A DNA stretch of 64,000 nt from Lewinellaceae bacterium (lineage in GTDB: Bacteria; Bacteroidota; Bacteroidia; Chitinophagales; Saprospiraceae): positions 860,177 to 924,176 of the forward strand of contig JACJYD010000002.1 in assembly GCA_020636275.1 (NCBI GenBank), in the 5' to 3' direction. The notes beneath the pieces were generated by a model. That model had not been told where the DNA came from, made no database searches, and saw only the letters and a list, made by a program, of their open reading frames with translations. Each line of letters opens with the position of its first letter. Within the stretch, counting starts at the first letter, position 1. Below, piece by piece: positions 1-9,409 of the stretch. Both the position numbers and the translations under genes were made by a program.

Positions 1-972
1 CACCCGGTCCTGGAGCCCCTGTGCCACCAGATCATCCTGAAAGGCTTTGATAGCACCGGATAGGGTGTCCAGCAGTTTGGCATGAACACCCGTAGTCGGA
101 CTGCCCTCCACCACCTGGTCGCCGTGCGTGTCGAAACCGCCGAGGCTCACAGTGTAGATCTTGGTTTTCAGGCCCCCGGAGATCAGCAGGGCCACGTTCT
201 TGAGCTGGTTGGCCAGTTCGGTGTCGGGGTAATTCGCCTGGTTGCTGCCCAGATTGGCGGCGGCATGGATCTGCGTGGAATATTGGTTGGTCAGGCTGAT
301 GGATTCGCGTACGAAGGCGAGTTCCTCCCCGAAAAGGGTGCCCGCATACTCATCGGTATTCCATTCGGCCAGATTGCTCAGGGTGAATGGATCACTCAGC
401 GTTATGGCAAAATTGGACACGGGCCCCTGGCAGGTTTCGGATACCAGGAATCCCATGGTAATGGCGAAAGGATCGGGAAAGTCCGTATTCGGATAATCCT
501 CCGGGTAGCCGGGATATTGCTGGTTGAGATAGCGACCCGCCCAACCGGAGGTCCAATATTCGTTTGCGGGTGAACCGGAGGCCCAGATCTCAATGGAACG
601 GAAGTGAGAGCGGTTCTGGTTGGGATATCCGACGTTTTGAATGAACCCGAGTTTTCCATCCTCAAACATGGTTTTCATCCCGCTTAATTTCGGGTGCAGG
701 CCGAGAGTATCGGTCAACGGCAGGATATTGGCTTCCGGAATGAGGATATTCCCTCTTACGGTGACCAGGTTGTCGTACTGGTCCAGGGGGATCAGGGTGT
801 TCAATCCGTCGTTGCCGCCGTTGAGCTGGATGAGCACAAGGACCCGGTCTTCGTCATCATTGATGGCGCTAAACAGCCGGGATTTGGCCAGGGCCGATAG
901 ACCGAAGCCGTTCAACAAGATCGGGCCGCCGACCGCTACCCCCATATTTCTAAGAAAATCTCTTCTTTTCAT
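1..972 (-). CDS. DUF1501 family protein (N-terminal part; gene runs off the left edge)
   Basis: The frame is open from an ATG at 972 to the window edge, giving the first 324 residues and no stop. The N-terminus has a twin-arginine signal (RRDFLR) followed by a small/hydrophobic stretch, so Tat export is likely. The text after it (VLVLIQLNGGNDGLNTLIPL, with later GGFDTHGDQ) is the hallmark of DUF1501 proteins, which resemble the alkaline phosphatase/sulfatase fold. It lies 30 nt downstream of the DUF1800 gene on the same strand. These two families are commonly paired in Bacteroidota, Planctomycetes and Proteobacteria and are presumed to work together on the cell surface or in the periplasm; their substrate is unknown. 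Family assignment is firm, function is not. Confidence 0.9.
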   Translation of the reverse strand, partial: MKRRDFLRNMGVAVGGPILLNGFGLSALAKSRLFSAINDDEDRVLVLIQLNGGNDGLNTLIPLDQYDNLVTVRGNILIPEANILPLTDTLGLHPKLSGMKTMFEDGKLGFIQNVGYPNQNRSHFRSIEIWASGSPANEYWTSGWAGRYLNQQYPGYPEDYPNTDFPDPFAITMGFLVSETCQGPVSNFAITLSDPFTLSNLAEWNTDEYAGTLFGEELAFVRESISLTNQYSTQIHAAANLGSNQANYPDTELANQLKNVALLISGGLKTKIYTVSLGGFDTHGDQVVEGSPTTGVHAKLLDTLSGAIKAFQDDLVAQGLQDRV

Positions 973-1002
973 AATTCTTTGCACTCCCGGGAAGGGATGA
1001 TT

Positions 1003-2628
1003 TTAACTCAGGAAAAAATCGGGCATAGTGACCATGGATCGAACAAGCGCCCGGAATTTGGCTTCTACCGGATTGGCAACAGCCGGGTTCGCCGGATCGG
1101 CAGCATAGGCCTGGTATTCAACCGTCCATTCAAAATCGGGTAAGCCAGGCAGCAGGATCGCTTTCAGGGCGTCTTTTCGCTCCTGCGAAATGGGTTTGGG
1201 GAAAAGCAAACGCACACATTCCTCCACCACCGCATTGGGATCGTCGGGACTATCGAGCTGGTCGAGCAGTTTCAGGGCTTCCACCCGCATCACCTGGCCA
1301 TTGGCCTGGAAGGGGAAAAAGCCGGCATCGCAGAATCCTTCGGAATAATCCATGCGCAGGGGCAAGGTAGAGGCGTTGAGCCAGTTCCGGTAATAGAGCG
1401 GTTCCCGGTAATACGCCTGCCAGCCTGCTACTTCCGGAACTTCGAAATAGCTCATTTGCATTTTGCGGGAAAATCCCCAGATGCGATACCAGGAGTCGTA
1501 GATCTCGTCAAGGCCTGTGGAGGTTTCCACTTCGAAGGTTTTCACGATCGACATCAGGAAATCGACTGGATTTTTTATGATCACCCCTGCAAAGGCGGCA
1601 TCGAAGAAATGTTCGCTCTTCAGCAATGCCTGCAAAGCCGGTTTGATCTCGAAGTCATTGCTGAGAAGTATTTGAGCCATGGGGGCGATGACATCCGTCT
1701 CCACGACTTCGTTGATCTGGTAGAAGACAAACCAGCGATAGAGCTTCCGGCAGATGAACCGGGCCACTTCTTCCTGTTGAAAAATGATATCGATCAGGTG
1801 TTTGTACTCCTGATCGCCCATGTCGGTGATCACTTCGTTGTTGAAGTGGTCGGAAAGTACTTTGGTGCCATCGTCGTGCCGGTCGGGATGAAATTCGGCG
1901 CCGAAAGTACCGTCTGTACTTTCGATCGTGAGCCCAAAAACAGTCCAGCCCGACAAGACCCTTGCCATGGCCTGCACATCCTGTTCGTTGTAATTGGTAT
2001 AATCGCCGGGTGCTGCGAGCGGCCCTTTGCCGATGGTAAAGAGCTCGAGCAGTTCCCGGGCATAGTTCTCATTAGGGGCTTCCTTTTGGTTTTGAAAACC
2101 GTTGAGGTAGCGAAGCATGGCCGGGTCGATGGTAATGTCTTTCATCAGGTCCCGGAAATTTCCCCAGGCGTAGCTCCGCAGCAGAGCTCCGTACCGGTAG
2201 AGGAACTTCGGGTCTTCTACCGCGTTGACCGGTACGTGGTTGTGCCAAAACAGGGTGAGTTTTTCCCGGATAGAGATGCCTTCCTGCCACATCAGGCCGA
2301 AGGTCCAGGAGGTGACGCTTCGGAAACGATAGCTTGCCTGCTCGTTTAGAATGTTGTTGAAGTAGGGTTCTTCGATCCAGGTTTCCCCGATTGGAACATT
2401 GGGATCGCCCGGATAAAAGGCGTTTACAGGCGGATCGGGCAAGGGTATTTCCTCAAATAATTTTTCTACCGTTGCTTCCAGGCCCTGACCGAGCGCCCAT
2501 TTGATGTTGGTCAGTGTCGGGCCGTAAGTGGTGCGGCGAAGCAGGTGCGCCGCCAGTTCGAACGTCCAGGGGCCGGTATAGGGAATGAGTCCTGTGGTAA
2601 GGGGGAGCGTCGTAGTTGAAGCCTTCAT
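1003..2628 (-). CDS. DUF1800 family protein
   Basis: A complete 541-residue protein of normal length for DUF1800. Diagnostic motifs are HLLRRTTYGPT near residues 27-37 and NENYARELLELFTIG near 185-200, followed by the Trp- and Asp-rich C-terminal half of the family. No clear signal peptide is visible, unlike its DUF1501 partner downstream. The 30-nt gap to that gene makes a two-gene operon very likely. Biochemical function is unknown for the family; the conserved pairing suggests an exported complex or a substrate/maturase relationship. A long antisense frame at 1456-2349 is a codon shadow. The ATG at 2628 is the first Met of the frame and gives the expected family length. Confidence 0.9.
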   Translation of the reverse strand: MKASTTTLPLTTGLIPYTGPWTFELAAHLLRRTTYGPTLTNIKWALGQGLEATVEKLFEEIPLPDPPVNAFYPGDPNVPIGETWIEEPYFNNILNEQASYRFRSVTSWTFGLMWQEGISIREKLTLFWHNHVPVNAVEDPKFLYRYGALLRSYAWGNFRDLMKDITIDPAMLRYLNGFQNQKEAPNENYARELLELFTIGKGPLAAPGDYTNYNEQDVQAMARVLSGWTVFGLTIESTDGTFGAEFHPDRHDDGTKVLSDHFNNEVITDMGDQEYKHLIDIIFQQEEVARFICRKLYRWFVFYQINEVVETDVIAPMAQILLSNDFEIKPALQALLKSEHFFDAAFAGVIIKNPVDFLMSIVKTFEVETSTGLDEIYDSWYRIWGFSRKMQMSYFEVPEVAGWQAYYREPLYYRNWLNASTLPLRMDYSEGFCDAGFFPFQANGQVMRVEALKLLDQLDSPDDPNAVVEECVRLLFPKPISQERKDALKAILLPGLPDFEWTVEYQAYAADPANPAVANPVEAKFRALVRSMVTMPDFFLS

Positions 2629-2683
2629 GTAGCAAGCATTTGGGACAAGTTAGGAATAAAAACAGGACCAAGGGAGGCAGATT

Positions 2684-3253
2684 TTATCTTCTGACAGCTA
2701 TGTTACAAAAATATACCTGAACCTGAGCGGCTGCCTGGGGATCTACTAACCGGGCGCGAAGCTCGTACCGTCCTTCTTCTTTTTCTTCAATGGAAAGGGA
2801 ATCGTCGGCAATGATCCAGGGGCATTTTTGGGCCAAAAGGAGCAACTGTCTGGCGTCCGGGGTCTCCATTTCGGGAAATGAAAGAAGGATGGACTGTACG
2901 CCGGGTCGCTCTTCCTCAGGCGAAGGGCGAAGCCGGTCCTTTATCAACTGCATCCATTGAGAAAAGAGCCGGCGCCAGTGATCCAGGCCTACGACGATAA
3001 TGGCAGCGAGTAGAAATCCGGAAACCAGGAAATTGGCCGACAGCAGTACCGCCAGTAAGACAAGCAGGTATACGGCCCAAAACAGGGGCTGGGCGATGTC
3101 CAGCCATTTCTTGAGCAGCCGTTTGTTTTTCCGCCTCCTGATCAAAAATGGCGCATAGTGCCGGAGAAGGAAAAAAACGATCCCCAGTCCTGCTCCGGCC
3201 AATAGCAGGAAAACGACCGCGGTCCAGGCGATATGAAATTTTGCGTCCAGCAT
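2684..3253 (-). CDS. Small membrane protein with soluble C-terminal domain (hypothetical)
   Basis: A 189-residue protein with one hydrophobic segment near residues 10-30, a basic stretch (RRRKNKRLLKK) and a hydrophobic block near 50-88 that probably spans the membrane twice. About 90 hydrophilic residues follow. I do not recognise a family; the second hydrophobic block recalls pore regions of small mechanosensitive channels, but that is a weak resemblance. Its start codon lies only 1 nt beyond the TAA stop of the 1670-residue transporter-ATPase gene, so translation is almost certainly coupled and the two products may act together. It is 55 nt upstream of the DUF1800 gene, which may be in the same transcript. 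Confidence 0.65.
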   Translation of the reverse strand: MLDAKFHIAWTAVVFLLLAGAGLGIVFFLLRHYAPFLIRRRKNKRLLKKWLDIAQPLFWAVYLLVLLAVLLSANFLVSGFLLAAIIVVGLDHWRRLFSQWMQLIKDRLRPSPEEERPGVQSILLSFPEMETPDARQLLLLAQKCPWIIADDSLSIEEKEEGRYELRARLVDPQAAAQVQVYFCNIAVRR

Positions 3254-3254
3254 A

Positions 3255-6200
3255 TTATGTCAGGATACCGGTATCCTGGAGCCACTTCTCGAGGTAGGGG
3301 CGGCATCCGGGATCCAGGGTATAGATACTTTTGTCGATCTTTTGAAGCAGTTGACTACGCACCAGTTCGTTTAATAGACTTTTCAACTCGTCGGGGGTCC
3401 AGTCCGGGAATAGTTGGGCAAATTCCTTTATCGTCAGGTTCCGGTGCAGGATGATCTGATAGAGCAGCACCTTCCAGCGGGGGTCTTCCAGGTTGGGAAA
3501 CTCCAGCCGGACCGGCTCGGACAGGATCAGGGTGTCTTCGTCCATGCCGCTCATGCTTCGCAACCAGGTTTGGAGCGCCGCTCCTACATTGCCCTCCGAA
3601 TAGCGGTGTAGTTTTTTAAACAGGGGGATCAGGCGGGTTGCGGATAGCTTTCGTTCGGTTCTGTCCCGGTAACTCAGCTTCATGCCTCCTGTCTTGTGCC
3701 TGAAAAGGATGACCTCCTGCAATTCCCGTCGCGTCAGGGGGCCTAGGAACAAGGTTTGCAGGATGCATTTTTGGATCGCGGTAAACGCCTGCAAACCCGA
3801 ATAGGCATGGAGGTTGGCATTGAGGATGAAAAAATGGCGGGTCCCAAATTCCAGGATCAGGGAAGCCAGGGCATCGATGGCGCCGTGGCTGTTCTGCCCG
3901 CGGAACCACCAGCGTTCCAGGTCGTCAACTACGAAAACGCTCCCGGCCGGGAGCGTTTTGAGCAGGGTCTGGACCGGTCCCTTGGCATCGCAGGCCATTT
4001 GAAAGGCCTTGCGCAGATCGGAGGCCTCGGTAGCGGTATCTTTGGGCGGAAGAATGTAATAGGCCGTGCCGGGCAGCAAGGACTCTGCAATTTGTTCGCA
4101 AAAGTAGGATTTTCCCGTTCCGGCCCCACCCAGCACGAGCAAGGCTCCGGAAAACCCCGAACCGATCTTCCCGATCCATTCGGCGGCCAGGCCTTCTTCG
4201 TGTTGCCGGTTGTGCAGGCTTTTCCGGCTGCTGATGTGTTTTCCGGAAAACAATTGCCGGTAATAGAAGGGCAAGGCGGTCCGCAGGTCCGGCGCAAGCG
4301 CCAGTTGCTGCATAAAGGCCGAAGCGCGGGCATAATCGGAGTGGAGGTGTGCATATCTGTTCACCTGTTTCACCGTCTCCATGCGTTGACGGCGCCGGGC
4401 GAGTTGTACCTGCAGGTCGTGCAGGCGATTGTTCACATTCGATTGGACCCGGCTCCACCAACGGCGCAGGAAGAGCAGGCTTTTCTTTTGCCGGATATGC
4501 TGTTGTAAAAGCGGGGCTTCCTTGGTCAGGTTCTTGATGTCCAGCTCGGCATGGGTCGTACGCAGGCAGATCTCCAGGTCTTTTTGGAAGGATTTTTCAA
4601 GGATCTCCAATTCTTCCTGCAGGACCTCCAGGTCGCTCATGGTCTTTCCCAATGCCTCGGGCAGCCGGGCTCCCTGGCCTTCTTCCCGGGAAGCCTGGAT
4701 TGCGTATGCCAGCGCATTGGCGGCATTGAGCAATTGGGTAAAGGCCTGATGCGCCTTGTGAACGACCCGGTGAAAATGCTGCTCCACCGGCGCCACGAAA
4801 TGCGTTTGGAGGAGGAAGGCGGCAATCTTGTCGACGGCGAGTTCGATGATCTCCACCTGGTCCCCCTGCTCTTTGTCGAACAGGTCCATCGCTTCCGAGC
4901 TGATCACCTCCAGTCGTTCGGGCAGGCGATCAGCTAGGTTTTCGGTAGCCCGCTCGATCTTGTGGGCGATGGATTCCGGACTGACATAGGTTTCCTCTTC
5001 GATCCGGAAGACCGAGGGCTGGATCTCGTCGGCCCGGCCCTTTTCCAGCAGGATGATAGCCTGCTGGACATCTGCATAGGTTTTCCGCAGGCGGATCTCC
5101 AGCATTTTGAAGTAATGCAATTCCACATCCGCTTTGACCTGTTCGACCAATTGCCCCAGTTTCAGGCTCATTCCGTGGATCTTCAGGCCGGTCTCGAATT
5201 TGCGGTGGAAAAGTCGTTGGTTCCGCCGCCAGTGATCGGGGAAGGATTCCAGTTGCCGCTGGATCTCTTTTTCGGGGTTCCGCCCATGGTTTTTGCCCTG
5301 TTCCCGGAGGTGATCCCGGAGGTCTTGCCGGTCGAGATCGAGGCTTAGCTTGTTGCAAGCTTGCCGGTCGGCGTTTTGGAGGTTGTAGAGGGTGAATTGT
5401 TCGAAAAACGCAGCCTCCCGTTGCAGGCGGTCCAGGTCCTGGAACGACCGTTCCCGCACTTTTCGGATGGCCAGTTCGGCGTCTTTGGGTTTTCGGGACC
5501 CCAGGTACAGGAGGAGTTCGAGGACGTCTTTTTCGAGCAAACGGCTATAGGCGTGTAGAAAAGCATAGTGACTCCGGCCAAAATTCAGCATGGCGCGCTG
5601 CAAGCCGGGGAGCAGGTTTGCATGGTAATGGTGTTGCAGCAGTTTTTTCCATGGAATCCGGATCGTGGCCCCTCCGTTTTCCGCTTCGCAAAACAGGAAC
5701 CGGGGCGCCTGACGAACCAGGTGTATCCGCTCCTGGCGGAATTTGGTCAGACCGCCGCGCAGCAACTCGTGCATAACCTCGGCTTCTTTTTCCAGGAGGT
5801 CTGCGGAGAGCCGCTCCAGGGTTCGGGTCGTCCGGGACAAAAGCCGGTAGGCGCTCTCCAAGCGCGGGCTTTTTTCGATCTTGTCAAAAAGGCGCTCGAT
5901 GTGTTCCCGGGCCTGGCCGATCATGGCCTGATAGGACCGGGCGATGGGCGCCAGGGCTGTGCCGGTAAAATTTTCACTTTGCTGGTTCAGGTGGTGACTC
6001 CAGTCCAATACAGCCGTTTTTAGCTGCGGGTGGGAGGGTAGGCGCAGCGGGTCCACTGCCGGAATGGCTTCCTGCCACATGGGTTTGGATTCTATTTCCT
6101 GCAGCCCCAGGTTGGTTTCGTCAAACTGGCTGGAAGCTTTGACCAGCAAGGTGGTGCCGATCACCCCGACCAGTTCGTTGGTGCGTTCCACAAAGTTTTT

Positions 6201-8267
6201 TTCCGAACCCGACTTGATAATTGGAATACCCAGCATGACCAGGGCTGCATCGGAGGAGTGGATCCGCATCAATTGGTAGATGGACGTTTTTTCCACCGAG
6301 TTGTCGATGATCCGGATGGTGGCTTGCATCCGGAATTGTTCGAGGATCTTCTGCACCCGAACCTCCAGCTCCTTGTAGTCGATGTTCTGGTTGTTGACCA
6401 GCAGGATGCGCAGCTGGGCATCGCGCCATTTGTCCGATTTCAGCAAAAAGCGGGTCAGGCTTAGCATGAGCTCGGCATTGTTGCTGATGTCGCGCCACCA
6501 GAGATCGATGGTTCCGTAGTCGCGGAAGCGGTAGCGCTCGTCGTAGTCGAGGTAGAGGACGTTATAATCCAGGTCGATCAGGCGCTGGGTCATTTGGGTG
6601 AACCAGATGGGGTCGGTCGTATTTTTGGCCCAACCCATCAGGACCGTATTGGGGTCGATCCCCGAAAACCCAAAAGTGGTGGCGATGGTTTCGATACCCT
6701 TGAACACGTTCTGGACCTCCAATCGCCGGCCGAACATCCCGTATTTGCGAAGCTCCGGATCGGTAACCGCTTGTTGGTGCTTGGGGAAAAGGATCTGTGC
6801 TTCGGGGTTTTCGATCAGGTCGAAATTGGTGGCGATACCCACTTTGCCGGTCATGGCGTCGGCAAATTCCAGCAGGTGGGGCCGTTGCCGGGTGCCGCCG
6901 CTGAAGAGGAGGATATTGGGTTTCCAATTGCGTTTGTGCTCCTCGTTGACATCCATTCGCTGCAGACCGGTTTTGACGACGGAGGTCCATACGGAGTTCC
7001 AGATGTCGCCGGTGCCGAGCGAGAGTTCCTTGCGCACCAGCCATAGATAGACCAGGGAAATGATCACAAATGCCGCAAACATGGCCAGCATGTCGAGCTG
7101 GAACATGACCATAAAGGTGGCCACGAAACCCACCAGTCCGATCCAGCGGCTGATGCGGAAGGTGGGGTTAAAATCCGAGCTGGCCCAGCTTTCCAGGAAA
7201 AAAGAGAGGTTGATGAAACCGTAGGCCGTCAGGTAGAACATGGATACCACCCGTGCGATGACGTCGAGTTCGCCGATCAGGATGCCGGCTTCGGCGATGA
7301 GCAGGCACAGGAACAAGGCATTCCAGGGTTCATTGTCCTTCCCCTTGCCCCGACCGAAGATCCGGGGCGTGATGCGGTCGACCGACATAGCTTGCAAAAT
7401 GCGGGGGCCGCCGAGTATCCCTCCCAGTGCGGAGGAAAGCGTGGCGCCCCAAATGCCCGCCACTACTGCAGGAGCAAAAAAGGCGATTTTCAGGAGGACC
7501 AGATTATCCGACCGAAGGGTTTGGGGATCTACCGTGAAGGCGATAAATACGGCCAGTCCGACATAGATCAGGAATCCGGCGACGATCGCCGAAATGGTTC
7601 CGATCGGGATCGAAGACTTCGGGTTGCGCAGATCGCCGCTCATGGCGATACCGGCTGTAAACCCCGTTACGGCGGGAAAAAAGATGGCGAAGACCGTCAT
7701 CATGTCTGCGCTTTCTTTCCCCCCGAAGAAGGGCACGGCTGCGGGCGCCAGCTCGCGGGTACCCAGCGCGATGGAGATCAGCGATAATCCGATGGCCGCC
7801 ATGATGAAAAACTGAGTTTTCAAGGCTACGGAGGTGCTGATCAGCGCAATGATCATGAGTGATACCAGCGCAATAGACCCGGTGATGCGGTAGCCCTCGA
7901 CATTGGTTTCCAGTCCGAGGTAAGCGTTGAAACTTTCCGCAAAGCCAACCAGGTAGAGCGCGATGCTCAAGGCGGTGCCTACGAAAAGCGTCAGTCCGAT
8001 GGCCCCGCCGATAGGGAGTCCCAGGCTCCGGGAAAGCACGTAGTAAATGCCGCCGGCCCCCACTTTTTTGTCCGTAGCAATGGAAGAAACGCTCAAACCG
8101 GTGGAGAAAGAAATGACATGGGCTACCAAAATGATGGTCAGGGTCCCCACCAGTCCGGCATTGCCGACCACCCAGCCCATTCGCATATACATGATCACCC
8201 CGAGGATCGTCAGAATGGAGGGCGTGAATACCCCCGCGAAGGCGCCAAATTTTTTGGGTCCGGTCAT
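3255..8267 (-). CDS. SLC12-type cation-chloride cotransporter fused to a helical region and P-loop ATPase
   Basis: A 1670-residue protein. Residues 1-440 are an APC-superfamily transporter of the SLC12 type (GVFTPSILTILGVIMYMRMG at the start, about 12 membrane segments). Residues 450-720 match the cytoplasmic C-terminal domain of SLC12 proteins. Residues about 720-1320 are highly charged and helical with coiled-coil character. Residues 1320-1590 form an ATPase: Walker A GGAGTGKS near 1375-1382, Walker B VFVVDDLERWW near 1446, then FFILNAN as a likely sensor. The last 75 residues look like a winged helix. Bacterial SLC12 homologues usually stop after the second part, so the fusion is unusual. 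The reading frame is continuous with no sign of a join artefact. The expected role is chloride-coupled cation transport gated or scaffolded by an ATPase; the gating idea is inference. Confidence 0.85.
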   Translation of the reverse strand: MTGPKKFGAFAGVFTPSILTILGVIMYMRMGWVVGNAGLVGTLTIILVAHVISFSTGLSVSSIATDKKVGAGGIYYVLSRSLGLPIGGAIGLTLFVGTALSIALYLVGFAESFNAYLGLETNVEGYRITGSIALVSLMIIALISTSVALKTQFFIMAAIGLSLISIALGTRELAPAAVPFFGGKESADMMTVFAIFFPAVTGFTAGIAMSGDLRNPKSSIPIGTISAIVAGFLIYVGLAVFIAFTVDPQTLRSDNLVLLKIAFFAPAVVAGIWGATLSSALGGILGGPRILQAMSVDRITPRIFGRGKGKDNEPWNALFLCLLIAEAGILIGELDVIARVVSMFYLTAYGFINLSFFLESWASSDFNPTFRISRWIGLVGFVATFMVMFQLDMLAMFAAFVIISLVYLWLVRKELSLGTGDIWNSVWTSVVKTGLQRMDVNEEHKRNWKPNILLFSGGTRQRPHLLEFADAMTGKVGIATNFDLIENPEAQILFPKHQQAVTDPELRKYGMFGRRLEVQNVFKGIETIATTFGFSGIDPNTVLMGWAKNTTDPIWFTQMTQRLIDLDYNVLYLDYDERYRFRDYGTIDLWWRDISNNAELMLSLTRFLLKSDKWRDAQLRILLVNNQNIDYKELEVRVQKILEQFRMQATIRIIDNSVEKTSIYQLMRIHSSDAALVMLGIPIIKSGSEKNFVERTNELVGVIGTTLLVKASSQFDETNLGLQEIESKPMWQEAIPAVDPLRLPSHPQLKTAVLDWSHHLNQQSENFTGTALAPIARSYQAMIGQAREHIERLFDKIEKSPRLESAYRLLSRTTRTLERLSADLLEKEAEVMHELLRGGLTKFRQERIHLVRQAPRFLFCEAENGGATIRIPWKKLLQHHYHANLLPGLQRAMLNFGRSHYAFLHAYSRLLEKDVLELLLYLGSRKPKDAELAIRKVRERSFQDLDRLQREAAFFEQFTLYNLQNADRQACNKLSLDLDRQDLRDHLREQGKNHGRNPEKEIQRQLESFPDHWRRNQRLFHRKFETGLKIHGMSLKLGQLVEQVKADVELHYFKMLEIRLRKTYADVQQAIILLEKGRADEIQPSVFRIEEETYVSPESIAHKIERATENLADRLPERLEVISSEAMDLFDKEQGDQVEIIELAVDKIAAFLLQTHFVAPVEQHFHRVVHKAHQAFTQLLNAANALAYAIQASREEGQGARLPEALGKTMSDLEVLQEELEILEKSFQKDLEICLRTTHAELDIKNLTKEAPLLQQHIRQKKSLLFLRRWWSRVQSNVNNRLHDLQVQLARRRQRMETVKQVNRYAHLHSDYARASAFMQQLALAPDLRTALPFYYRQLFSGKHISSRKSLHNRQHEEGLAAEWIGKIGSGFSGALLVLGGAGTGKSYFCEQIAESLLPGTAYYILPPKDTATEASDLRKAFQMACDAKGPVQTLLKTLPAGSVFVVDDLERWWFRGQNSHGAIDALASLILEFGTRHFFILNANLHAYSGLQAFTAIQKCILQTLFLGPLTRRELQEVILFRHKTGGMKLSYRDRTERKLSATRLIPLFKKLHRYSEGNVGAALQTWLRSMSGMDEDTLILSEPVRLEFPNLEDPRWKVLLYQIILHRNLTIKEFAQLFPDWTPDELKSLLNELVRSQLLQKIDKSIYTLDPGCRPYLEKWLQDTGILT

Positions 8268-8391
8268 GAGGGAAAAGTAAGAAAAAAATAAAGGATTTCA
8301 GGCTATTATTGACCGGCGACCTCTTGAAAATCCTGTTTTTATTTCGTATATTATGGGTTTGTTTACTTTTTTCCATTTAAATCCTCGCACT

Positions 8392-8847
8392 ATGAAAAAT
8401 TTCAAAACCAAAGAACCCGTTGTTGAAACCCCCAAAGCCACGAGGCTGGGAGGCTCCGTAAAGGACTACATGGCGACCAACCTGATCACCTTCCGGCCTG
8501 ACACGCCTATTTTAGACGCTATTGCTACGCTGGTTGAGAAAAAGATCTCCGGGGCTCCGGTGCTCAACGAAAAGAAAGAAGTCGTGGGCATGATCGATGA
8601 AAAAGACTGCATGCGCGTTTTGATAGAACGCTCCTACCACAGCCAACCCGTCCGGGATGGCGTTGCTGCCGATTATATGGATTCGGTGATGCGGTCGATC
8701 TCCTCAAAATCCGATATTCTGGACGTGGCGAATATTTTCCTGGAAACTTCCTACAAGCGCCTCCTGGTGGTGGATAAATTTGGGAAACTGATCGGGCAGA
8801 TCAGCCGGAGTGATGCCTTGAGGGCGATCCTTGATCTGGAGAAATAA
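8392..8847 (+). CDS. CBS-domain pair protein
   Basis: A 151-residue protein made almost wholly of two CBS motifs, near residues 25-80 (VKDYMATNLITFRPDTPILD) and 90-148 (DSVMRSISSKSDILDVANIF). Such stand-alone CBS pairs bind adenine nucleotides and act as energy sensors for a partner. No partner domain is fused. I chose the ATG at 8392 because it opens a typical Lys-rich N-terminus; an upstream in-frame ATG at 8353 would add 13 mostly hydrophobic residues lying in the probable promoter region. It is divergent from the SLC12-ATPase gene across about 120 bp, so the two may share regulation. Confidence 0.85.
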   Translation: MKNFKTKEPVVETPKATRLGGSVKDYMATNLITFRPDTPILDAIATLVEKKISGAPVLNEKKEVVGMIDEKDCMRVLIERSYHSQPVRDGVAADYMDSVMRSISSKSDILDVANIFLETSYKRLLVVDKFGKLIGQISRSDALRAILDLEK

Positions 8848-8883
8848 AATTCTTCCTTTTCTATTAAATTTTTCAATTCCTGA

Positions 8884-8902
8884 CCATCCCTTTTCCGGAT
8901 GG
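8884..8902. terminator. Possible hairpin between convergent genes
   Basis: CCATCC at 8884-8889 pairs with GGATGG at 8897-8902 across a 7-base loop, midway between two converging genes. There is no T-tract, so a terminator role is only suggested by position. Confidence 0.25.
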
Positions 8903-8930
8903 CCCGGCCGCGAAATGACAGCTTGTAGGG

Positions 8931-9239
8931 TCAAGCTGCCAGTTCGGGTACGTAGGCTTCCTCCGGTCTAGCTTCGGGAGTGTCATCCAGTCTTTTCCAT
9001 TCGAGTTTCCAGAAGTAGTCGGTGATCTGGTTGACCGAACTCCAGAAGAAGCGGCCGGCAGGGGAGAGGTGCCACATCAGCAGTTCGCTGAAATCGTTGG
9101 CGTAGGGGTTAAAGCTGGCGTTGGTGTTCTCAGTGGCGCGAAGCGCCTCCCAGACCAGGGTTTGAAGGTGTTCGGGCAGGGGGGAGATCCAGGTTTCGAT
9201 CTTGTTTTTCAGGGTGTCATTCAGGGTTTTCATGGTCAT
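8931..9239 (-). CDS. Small hypothetical protein, Trp-rich
   Basis: A 102-residue hydrophilic protein without a signal peptide, rich in Trp and aromatic residues in its second half (FFWSSVNQITDYFWKLEW) and ending in an acidic Pro/Glu tail. I recognise no family. The frame lies opposite no other coding signal, and its codon use resembles its neighbours, which is the main reason to keep it. A second in-frame ATG at 9233 gives a more typical MKTLND start. It converges with the CBS gene across an 83-bp gap that contains a short hairpin. Confidence 0.5.
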   Translation of the reverse strand: MTMKTLNDTLKNKIETWISPLPEHLQTLVWEALRATENTNASFNPYANDFSELLMWHLSPAGRFFWSSVNQITDYFWKLEWKRLDDTPEARPEEAYVPELAA

Positions 9240-9350
9240 CAGTTTTTTTGGTTACAGTTGCAATATGTACCCAAAATGCCCGAATGACTAAATCCGATTG
9301 TAGCGAAGTTGAGGAGTTATGTTGCAGGGGGGGCGCATTATTGTTGCAAG

Positions 9351-9409
9351 TGAGAAATGTCATTGTTTTTCTCCCGGGCAACCTGGAATTTATCCAAAAT
9401 TACCCGATC
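9351..9409 (+). promoter_or_regulatory. Leader/promoter shared with the gene at 12569 (copy A)
   Basis: The 59 bases before the phosphatase start begin TGAGAAATGTCATTGTTTTT and end AAAATTACCCGATC next to ATG. An almost identical arrangement precedes the secreted-protein gene at 12569: same blocks, same order, spacing differing by only 2 nt. The middle is not conserved, as expected for two promoter elements separated by a spacer. It probably carries the promoter; no exact TAnnTTTG box is present. Confidence 0.5.

Noticed and set aside
1456..2349. Long plus-strand frame opposite the DUF1800 gene
   Set aside because: The minus strand encodes a complete, recognisable DUF1800 protein; the opposite frame has low-complexity His/Val-rich text with no family resemblance.
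3756..4508. Plus-strand frame of 250 codons opposite the transporter-ATPase
   Set aside because: It lies antisense to the Walker A/B region and reads as a shadow of its codon use.
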